A DNA stretch of 5,555 bases from Sulfurimonas sp. (GTDB lineage Bacteria; Campylobacterota; Campylobacteria; Campylobacterales; Sulfurimonadaceae). The notes below the pieces were generated by a model. The model saw only the letters and a program-made list of their open reading frames with translations. It searched no databases and was not told where the DNA came from. Both the position numbers and the translations under genes were made by a program. Where the stretch lies: the NCBI GenBank assembly GCA_026987995.1, contig JALSMC010000330.1:1-5555 (forward strand). Direction: 5' to 3'. Positions 1-4,805 of this stretch are shown here, in pieces (positions within the stretch are counted from its first letter, which is position 1; each line of letters starts with the position of its first letter).

Positions 1-414
1 TAGTAAATGACGACCAGAACCAAAACCTACCTCAACACGGACTTCTCTATCTATTGGAAAGTTTTCTGCAAAGTACTCTATCTTCTTGAGTGCAGTTACT
101 TTTTCTAGGTGTTCATTTTTTGCACCACTTAAAACATTTGAAGCCAATACATTTAACTCTGCCTTAGCAGCATATGCATTAAGTGCACGGTGCACATTAT
201 GTATAGATGCAGGACGTGTGAGTTTATCTGTTTTAAGTAAACTTCTATTATCTTCTTCTTTGACTAAAAGAAAAAAATCTTCACCTTCAACACTTACGGA
301 AATAAGCTTCTCGCTTACTGCGTTTGCATTACTTGCACAAAAGTTAAATGTAACATCATTGTGTGAAGATGGATACGAAATCTCTTTAAATTTTTCAATA
401 TGTAGATGCGGCAT
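1..414 (-). CDS. trmB: tRNA (guanine-N7-)-methyltransferase TrmB, N-terminal 138 residues (3' end beyond window)
   Basis: Seen: an open frame from ATG at 414 to the left edge with no stop, beginning MPHLHIEKFKEISYPSS and ending in the window with VEVGFGSGRHLL. The G-F-G-S-G-R-H run (about residues 130-136) is the SAM-binding motif I of TrmB. Family knowledge: TrmB puts a methyl group on N7 of G46 in the tRNA variable loop, using S-adenosylmethionine, in the cytoplasm. Here about 125 residues precede motif I, far more than in E. coli TrmB; this long N-terminal extension is what I remember for Campylobacter and Helicobacter TrmB (near 400 residues). The start is set by TAATG overlap with the stop of the lipoprotein gene, suggesting translational coupling. 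The upstream GAGTGG (421-426) is only a weak ribosome site. The catalytic half is off-window, so activity cannot be judged. Confidence 0.9.
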   Translation of the reverse strand, partial: MPHLHIEKFKEISYPSSHNDVTFNFCASNANAVSEKLISVSVEGEDFFLLVKEEDNRSLLKTDKLTRPASIHNVHRALNAYAAKAELNVLASNVLSGAKNEHLEKVTALKKIEYFAENFPIDREVRVEVGFGSGRHLL

Positions 415-1781
415 TAAAGACCACTCAAATCTAAAGACTCACTTGGTGCGAGTGTAGTCTCTTCTTGTTTTATAGGAGCTTCTTCTTTTGCTACAACTTC
501 TTCTTCTTTAACTTTTAAAGTGTCATCAATTTTTGGTGTAACTATTTTAACTTTTACACTTGCCTCAGACTTTATACCATTAACATCAACCGAATAAACA
601 ACATAAGAGTAAGTACTATCAGCTTCTATATTTTTATCTATAAATTTACTGCCTTGTATCTTCGTAAACTCTTTACTTGTTTCATCAAACCAACCTTTTT
701 TATGACTTTTCACAACAGAAAAACTCACAGAACGAGGATCAGTCTTACTCCATTGAATCTCAATAGTACTTCCAACACGTTTGGCTTCAACTATTGCAGG
801 TGCCTCAGGACGAGTTAAAGTCATACCCTTTATAGAATTTTTACTATGTTTGCTCTCTAAAGAATCTTTATCAACTGCACTCACTCTATAAAAATATATC
901 TTACCATTTTCTTCTATTTTATCCACAAAGACATTATTGTGTAGTTTAGCGATTAGCTCATACCCACCATCTATATCTTCACTTCTGTAAAGATAATACA
1001 GAGCAAAATCTTCTGCAACTGCAACATCCCAAGTAAGGCTAATTTTATTTGGCATATCCGTAGTTGCACTTAGATTTGTAATTGGTTTTGGAAGTGCTTT
1101 TGTTACTACTTTTACAATTTGTGATGGTGTTGAAGTGATACCGTCATAAGTAATAGCTCGAAGTCTATACATATAAACAAAGTTATCCTTTAACTCTTCA
1201 TCTATAAACTCTGCGTTTAATCGCCCTTGGATAGTTTTAAGTTTTTCCCACTTTTCATCTTCAAGTGTTTTTCTCTCCATCACATAAGCTTTCACTTTTT
1301 GGTTTGAGTGTGGTCTCCAGATGATTTTGGCAACACGAGGCATACCGGTAATGCTATGTATCCAAGATACAGACTCTATAACAGGAAGTGTATTTACAAC
1401 TATTACTTTACCATCTCTTGCTTCACCAACTTCACTAAATGCCTTAAATGCATAAGTATATCGAGTGTCAGGATTAACATCTGTATCTACATAATGCGTT
1501 GAAAATCTACTCTCTATCGTAGTGTAGTAAGCAAGTTCACTCTCAGCATCAGGAGTTTTTTTATATACATATACCCCTTGTACTTTCGGGTCGCTTAGGC
1601 TATTCCACTCAAACGCGATACTTTTCATACCAACAATAGTTCCATTTTTTGTTAAAGTCACTACAGGAAGAGAGTCGTCTATAACAATATTTTCTTTATT
1701 TGCTGGTTTGGGTGTACCCCCGCATCCACTAAGAACTAGTAGTGAAAGACTCAGCGATGTAGTTAGTATCCATAACTTCAT
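414..1781 (-). CDS. flpA: FlpA-like lipoprotein with four fibronectin type III domains
   Basis: 455 residues. Seen: a lipoprotein signal peptide with lipobox LSGC, lipidated Cys20, then GG. Four FN3-like repeats follow, about residues 36-133, 134-230, 231-325 and 326-417. Each has a strand-B Trp (W59, W155, W251, W344), a later F/Y-V/I-D motif (YVD, FID, FVD, FID) and a Y-x-Y strand near its end. A Lys/Glu-rich tail (418-455) closes the protein. Repeat 2 holds WRPHSNQKV at 155-163, resembling the fibronectin-binding WRPHPDFRV stretch reported for C. jejuni FlpA. Neighbours (pseudouridine synthase before, trmB after) match the Campylobacter flpA locus as I recall it. The start is supported by GGAGAG at 1787-1792, five bases upstream of ATG, although it lies inside the preceding gene. 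Lipid-anchored envelope location is inferred; an adhesin role is unproven, especially if the organism is free-living. Confidence 0.9.
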   Translation of the reverse strand: MKLWILTTSLSLSLLVLSGCGGTPKPANKENIVIDDSLPVVTLTKNGTIVGMKSIAFEWNSLSDPKVQGVYVYKKTPDAESELAYYTTIESRFSTHYVDTDVNPDTRYTYAFKAFSEVGEARDGKVIVVNTLPVIESVSWIHSITGMPRVAKIIWRPHSNQKVKAYVMERKTLEDEKWEKLKTIQGRLNAEFIDEELKDNFVYMYRLRAITYDGITSTPSQIVKVVTKALPKPITNLSATTDMPNKISLTWDVAVAEDFALYYLYRSEDIDGGYELIAKLHNNVFVDKIEENGKIYFYRVSAVDKDSLESKHSKNSIKGMTLTRPEAPAIVEAKRVGSTIEIQWSKTDPRSVSFSVVKSHKKGWFDETSKEFTKIQGSKFIDKNIEADSTYSYVVYSVDVNGIKSEASVKVKIVTPKIDDTLKVKEEEVVAKEEAPIKQEETTLAPSESLDLSGL

Positions 1782-2700
1782 TTAAACTCTCCAAAGTAAA
1801 TTTTTTATCAATTTCATTTTTCATATAAGTGTCAAAATCTGCACTAAATGTCATCACTTCTTTAGTAGTAGGATGTACAAAATAAATCATATAAGCATGA
1901 AGCAAAATACGTTCCGCCTTCTCTTGCTTTGGGCTTAGTCCGTAGATATGATCACCAATGATATGACGATTTATAGTCTCTAAATGTACACGAATCTGAT
2001 GTGTACGACCAGTAAAGAGTTTACAAGCTACAAGCTGGTTTCTCTCATCACTACTTAATGCAAGTTGTTTAAACATTGTCTTTGCAGCTTTTTTATGCTC
2101 CATTCCACACGACATTTTAAGACGGTTATGTGCACTTCGACCAATATTACCTTCTATGGTAGTGATGTCATCTTTAAGTGGTGGAGTAAGTACTGCAATG
2201 TAGTAGCGTCCCATACTTTTGTCTTTAAGTTGTGCTGAAAGAAACTCATGAGCATCATTGTTTTTTGCAACAACCATAGTCCCTGAAGTTCCTTTATCTA
2301 AACGGTGAACGATTCCATTACGTTCTTCTCCACTAATAGTTGAGAGTCTTATACCTTTATGTTTAAGCCAGTCAACTAAAGTTGCATCTTTTACACTTGG
2401 TGCAGGGTGCACTGTCACACCACTCGGTTTGTTTATAACTAAAAGATCATCATCTTCGTAAAGCACTTCAACATCAAAATCAACTTCAAGTGCTTCTTCT
2501 ACTTTAGCTTCTGGAAATTCTACTCTAATTTTCTGGTTACTTTTTAGTTTTACACCAGGACGAGCCACTTGTTTTTCATCTACCCAAACACACTTAGCTT
2601 TTATAAGTCCTGCGATTTGAGAGCGAGTTTGTCCTATCTGAGTCGAGAGAAACGTATCTAAACGCTCGGGGTTTTCACATATATATTCTTGGGTTTTCAT
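1729..2700 (-). CDS. RluA-family (RluC/RluD-type) 23S rRNA pseudouridine synthase with S4 domain
   Basis: 323 residues from the ATG at 2700. Seen: an N-terminal S4 RNA-binding domain (about 13-60, RLDTFLSTQIGQTRSQIAGLI...), then the synthase core with VHPA (97-100), the catalytic motif HRLDKGTSG (132-140, catalytic Asp135) and the GRTHQIRVHL motif (231-240). Family knowledge: these enzymes isomerise uridine to pseudouridine in large-subunit rRNA. The S4 plus core layout fits RluC or RluD, and the motif alone does not tell which, so no symbol is given. Start choice: AAAGGT at 2711-2716 lies ten bases upstream of this ATG; a further in-frame ATG at 2730 would add MNCIIKVVKN, has no ribosome site and no family-like sequence. 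Its last 17 or so codons overlap the lipoprotein signal-peptide codons in another frame. First gene of a minus-strand unit with the lipoprotein gene and trmB. Confidence 0.92.
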   Translation of the reverse strand: MKTQEYICENPERLDTFLSTQIGQTRSQIAGLIKAKCVWVDEKQVARPGVKLKSNQKIRVEFPEAKVEEALEVDFDVEVLYEDDDLLVINKPSGVTVHPAPSVKDATLVDWLKHKGIRLSTISGEERNGIVHRLDKGTSGTMVVAKNNDAHEFLSAQLKDKSMGRYYIAVLTPPLKDDITTIEGNIGRSAHNRLKMSCGMEHKKAAKTMFKQLALSSDERNQLVACKLFTGRTHQIRVHLETINRHIIGDHIYGLSPKQEKAERILLHAYMIYFVHPTTKEVMTFSADFDTYMKNEIDKKFTLESLNEVMDTNYIAESFTTSS

Positions 2701-2717
2701 ATTTTTTACTACCTTTA

Positions 2718-2726
2718 TGATACAAT
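2718..2726 (+). promoter_or_regulatory. Extended -10 promoter element for rodA
   Basis: TGATACAAT: a TG one base before the hexamer TACAAT, one mismatch from TATAAT. The transcript would begin near 2733, giving a leader of about 23 bases before the TTG start of rodA. No convincing -35 hexamer is visible upstream, which is common in Campylobacterota vegetative promoters. Predicted from sequence only. Confidence 0.5.
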
Positions 2727-2743
2727 TCATTCAATTTATTTTT

Positions 2744-2747
2744 GGAG
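2744..2747 (+). promoter_or_regulatory. Ribosome binding site that fixes the rodA TTG start
   Basis: GGAG is followed by eight bases and then TTG at 2756-2758. The upstream in-frame ATG at 2717 has no purine-rich site before it and would lie upstream of the predicted transcript start, so this site decides in favour of TTG. Confidence 0.75.
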
Positions 2748-2755
2748 TTATAAAT

Positions 2756-3868
2756 TTGTGGAGATTTGATAAGAGTATTTTAACACAATTTGACTTTTTT
2801 TCTATCATTCTTATCATTCCTTTGGTTATTGGTTCACACTTTCTTATAGGAGAGGCTGTTCCTGCCCTCGCTCAAAAACAACTCGCTTATGTTGGAGTTG
2901 CTTCTCTTACATTTATTGGTGTATTTTTTCTTCCGATTCGTCGTATGTCTTGGCTTATTCCTCTCATATACTGGGCAAATATTGGGCTACTTTTTGCAGT
3001 AGAATTTTTTGGACACTCGCGTTTAGGTGCACAAAGATGGATTGACATTCCGTTTATAAATGCTACCATTCAACCATCCGAATTTGTAAAACCTGCTCTA
3101 ATTTTAATGTTAGCATATCTCATACATAAATCCCCTCCTCCACTTCAAGGATACAGGCTAAAAGAGTTTGCTAAACTCAGTTTTTATATACTGCTTCCTT
3201 TTTTCCTCATCGCCAAAGAACCTGACTTAGGAACTGCTTTAGTACTTTTACTTATCGGTTATGGTGTTTTGTTTTTTGTGGGAATCTACTGGAAGATACT
3301 AGCAGCGATTGCCATTAGTGCCATACTCTTTATGCCAATCGCATATCAATTTATTCTGCATGATTATCAAAAAGTCCGTATTAACGATTTTTTAAGTGAA
3401 AAACCTTCTTACCATGTGCAACAGTCTATCATTGCCATTGGTTCTGGTGGTTGGACTGGTAAGAGTAAAGAAGAAGCGACACAAACACAGATGAAGTTTT
3501 TACCTATCGCTACAAGTGATTTTATCTTTGCTTTTGTGGTTGAGAGGACAGGTTTCTTAGGAGCTTTTGCACTCATAATCACCTATGCCGTGCTTATTCT
3601 GCATCTGCTTAGTCTAGCTATCTTTAACAAAGACTACTACATAAAAGTTGTCAGTGCTTCTATTAGCTTTATGATTTTTATCTATATGGGGGTTAATATT
3701 TCTATGACCATAGGCTATGCCCCTGTAGTTGGAGTACCACTACCTATGTTTAGTTATGGGGGTAGTAGTTTTTTAAACTTCATGGTACTCTTTGCCATCA
3801 TGCAAAACCTCATCACGTTTAGATATAGAGATATGTATGACAATCGTGGGACTAAAAGCTTCCTCTAA
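2756..3868 (+). CDS. rodA: Rod shape-determining protein RodA (SEDS peptidoglycan glycosyltransferase)
   Basis: 370 residues from a TTG start (protein MWRFDKSILTQFDFF...). Family knowledge: RodA polymerises glycan strands from lipid II at the inner membrane, paired with PBP2 in the elongasome with MreB/C/D. Seen: a polytopic protein of about ten hydrophobic segments with SEDS signatures in order: GAQRW (91-95), QPSEFVK (106-112), EPDLGTA (155-161), QQSIIAIGSGGWTGKS (222-237), TSDFIFAF with the presumed catalytic Asp at 255, and VPLPMFSYGGSS (327-338). I prefer RodA to FtsW because of the DKSILTQFDF N-terminus, which resembles the start of Campylobacter MrdB as I recall it, and the locus order. 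The start after GGAG gives this family-like N-terminus; the upstream ATG at 2717 would add 13 hydrophobic residues. It is transcribed away from the pseudouridine synthase; its PBP2 partner is not in the window. Confidence 0.93.
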   Translation: MWRFDKSILTQFDFFSIILIIPLVIGSHFLIGEAVPALAQKQLAYVGVASLTFIGVFFLPIRRMSWLIPLIYWANIGLLFAVEFFGHSRLGAQRWIDIPFINATIQPSEFVKPALILMLAYLIHKSPPPLQGYRLKEFAKLSFYILLPFFLIAKEPDLGTALVLLLIGYGVLFFVGIYWKILAAIAISAILFMPIAYQFILHDYQKVRINDFLSEKPSYHVQQSIIAIGSGGWTGKSKEEATQTQMKFLPIATSDFIFAFVVERTGFLGAFALIITYAVLILHLLSLAIFNKDYYIKVVSASISFMIFIYMGVNISMTIGYAPVVGVPLPMFSYGGSSFLNFMVLFAIMQNLITFRYRDMYDNRGTKSFL

Positions 3869-3870
3869 TC

Positions 3871-3887
3871 CATAGTAATATACTATG
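3871..3887. repeat. Inverted repeat just after rodA (possible weak terminator or operator)
   Basis: A perfect 7-base inverted repeat, CATAGTA and TACTATG, separated by ATA, starts two bases after the rodA stop. It is AT-rich and followed only by TTTACTTGT, so as a rho-independent terminator it would be weak. It ends five bases before the possible -35 of the next gene, so an operator role is equally possible. The repeat is seen; both roles are inference. Confidence 0.4.
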
Positions 3888-3892
3888 TTTAC

Positions 3893-3921
3893 TTGTGTAT
3901 AAAAAATAAATAGATTATAAT
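3893..3921 (+). promoter_or_regulatory. Promoter for the small-exported-protein pair
   Basis: A perfect TATAAT (3916-3921) is preceded, at a 17-base spacing, by TTGTGT (3893-3898), which shares the TTG of the -35 consensus. The transcript would begin near 3928, a short leader just ahead of the AAAGGA ribosome site at 3930-3935. It would drive both downstream genes, which overlap. Confidence 0.6.
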
Positions 3922-3941
3922 CCACTCACAAAGGATATATA

Positions 3942-4391
3942 ATGCCAGATACAATGAAAAAAATATTGATTTTATGTTTCATTACTACAGCACTTTTTGC
4001 ACAGACACCGTTTATTCTTGAAAAATTTTCTACTGCACACATTGTTGTAAAAACACATAATAATACAATACTCAATGAATATAAGAAGACTGTATCTACT
4101 CTTTTACATGAATATGCATCTGATTTAAATATATCGGTTACTAATACATCCTTGCGTGTATTAGGTATTGATATGAAGCTTAGAAAGATTGCTAAAAACA
4201 TATCTATAGTTGAACTTGAACTTTTTATCCATGAGCCTGCTATCCGCCTAGATGATAAACAAGAAATATTTTCTATCGTGTATCAAAATAGATTTACATT
4301 TGTGGTTAAAGATATAGAAGAAGACATCGAAGATAATACTATAGCACTACTTGAAGAGTTAAGCACACAATACGAAGAGGATAATGAATGA
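3942..4391 (+). CDS. Exported hypothetical protein (149 residues), partner of thioredoxin-like gene
   Basis: I do not recognise a named family. Seen: a signal peptide, MPDTMKKILILCFITTALFA, with likely cleavage after Ala20 before QTPF, leaving a mature periplasmic protein of about 129 residues. No further membrane segment is visible. The mature part has basic/hydrophobic alternation in the middle (residues about 60-110) and an acidic C-terminus (EEDIEDN, QYEEDNE). Its only cysteine, Cys12, is in the signal peptide, so the mature protein has no thiol. ATG at 3942 is chosen because AAAGGA (3930-3935) is six bases upstream; the in-frame Met5 codon at 3954 is too far from it. The stop overlaps the next start as ATGA, so the two proteins are probably translationally coupled. 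A role linked to the thioredoxin partner is inference only. Confidence 0.82.
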   Translation: MPDTMKKILILCFITTALFAQTPFILEKFSTAHIVVKTHNNTILNEYKKTVSTLLHEYASDLNISVTNTSLRVLGIDMKLRKIAKNISIVELELFIHEPAIRLDDKQEIFSIVYQNRFTFVVKDIEEDIEDNTIALLEELSTQYEEDNE

Positions 4392-4783
4392 AAACAATAT
4401 ACTTACTATTAATTACAATGGGATTGCTATATGCACAAACATATAAAGAGTTTGCAACAGAATATGGCTATGAAACAAATTATGAAAAAGCTTATAAAAG
4501 AGCAATAAAAGAGGAGAAAAATCTTTTACTTATAACAGTCTCTAACTATTGTCCATGGTGTAAAAAACTTGAAAATCGTGTTTTAAAAGACACAAAGATA
4601 CAAGCTCAAATACACAAAAATTTTATACCTGTAATAATTAATAAAGATATTGATACACTCCAAAACAGATTTATAACAAATATTGTTCCTATGTCTTACA
4701 TTGTAGACTATCGAACAAATAAAACTATAAGTAAAAAAGCAGGTTATCAGAAAAAAAGTGATTTTTTCTATTTTATAAAATAG
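4388..4783 (+). CDS. Periplasmic thioredoxin-fold protein with CPWC active site
   Basis: 131 residues. Seen: signal peptide MKTIYLLLITMGLLYA with likely cleavage before Gln17; then a helix (EKAYKRAIKEEKN), a strand NLLLITVS, and the redox motif Cys55-Pro-Trp-Cys58 followed by KKLE. Further on are VIINKDID and the loop ValPro at 100-101, where Pro101 fits the cis-proline next to the active site. Family knowledge: N-Y-C-P-W-C-K-K-L-E is typical of the thioredoxin_7/DUF255/SoxW-like group, small reductases or chaperone-like thiol proteins exported to the periplasm. It is probably a disulfide reductase or oxidant-responsive protein, with its substrate unknown. Ribosome site AGAGG (4376-4380) is seven bases upstream; the start overlaps the previous stop as ATGA. 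The gene is very AT-rich (15 G+C in the 60 bases at 4441-4500, against 24 at 1921-1980). Its end lies inside a long palindrome. Confidence 0.88.
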   Translation: MKTIYLLLITMGLLYAQTYKEFATEYGYETNYEKAYKRAIKEEKNLLLITVSNYCPWCKKLENRVLKDTKIQAQIHKNFIPVIINKDIDTLQNRFITNIVPMSYIVDYRTNKTISKKAGYQKKSDFFYFIK

Positions 4784-4789
4784 AAAAAA
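4762..4789. terminator. 28-base perfect AT palindrome between convergent genes, candidate bidirectional terminator
   Basis: A perfect palindrome centred between 4775 and 4776. Its left arm is a run of six T, then CTATTTTA; the right arm mirrors it. As a hairpin it gives a stem of about 12 base pairs with a TATA loop and only one G-C pair per stem, spanning the last codons and stop of the thioredoxin gene. A T-run follows in each direction: on the plus strand TTTTT-C-TTT at 4799-4807, on the minus strand seven T at 4751-4757. A second small repeat, AGAAA-TT-TTTCT (4794-4805), lies beside it. The position between two gene ends supports termination; the lack of a GC stem makes this uncertain. 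Confidence 0.45.
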
Positions 4790-4805
4790 ATATAGAAATT
4801 TTTCT

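Larger units (their letters stand above)
2701..2755. promoter_or_regulatory. Divergent intergenic region between pseudouridine synthase gene and rodA
   Basis: These 55 bases must hold the start signals of both directions. Toward rodA there is a clear extended -10 (separate entry). Toward the minus-strand unit the best -10-like site is TATAAC (2747-2752 read on the minus strand), which would start transcription near 2739-2740 and leave a leader of about 40 bases. An alternative is TATCAT at 2718-2723, which leaves almost no leader. If the first is right, the minus-strand -10 sits on top of the rodA ribosome site and the two promoters face each other within the same stretch. That the region is divergent is seen; the minus-strand promoter assignment is a weak inference. 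Confidence 0.5.

Noticed and set aside
86..457. Plus-strand open frame of 123 codons opposite trmB and the lipoprotein end
   Set aside because: It lies antisense to a well-supported TrmB frame, has no ribosome site and no family resemblance; a shadow of the real gene.
417..530. Repeated GAAGAAG-like tracts at the end of the lipoprotein gene
   Set aside because: They simply code for the Lys/Glu-rich tail; the units are irregular and there is no sign of a phase-variable or mobile repeat.
1308..1502. Plus-strand open frame of 64 codons inside the lipoprotein gene
   Set aside because: Antisense to conserved FN3 codons, with odd composition and no start signals.
2701..2730. Longer pseudouridine synthase starting at ATG 2730
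   Set aside because: The extra residues MNCIIKVVKN have no ribosome site, and AAAGGT is placed to serve the ATG at 2700.
2887..3069. Minus-strand open frame of 60 codons inside rodA
   Set aside because: Antisense to the conserved GAQRW/QPSE region of rodA; chance frame.
3926..4201. Minus-strand open frame of 91 codons opposite the exported hypothetical protein
   Set aside because: It has some hydrophobic character, but the plus-strand frame has a promoter, ribosome site, signal peptide and ATGA coupling, which the antisense frame lacks.
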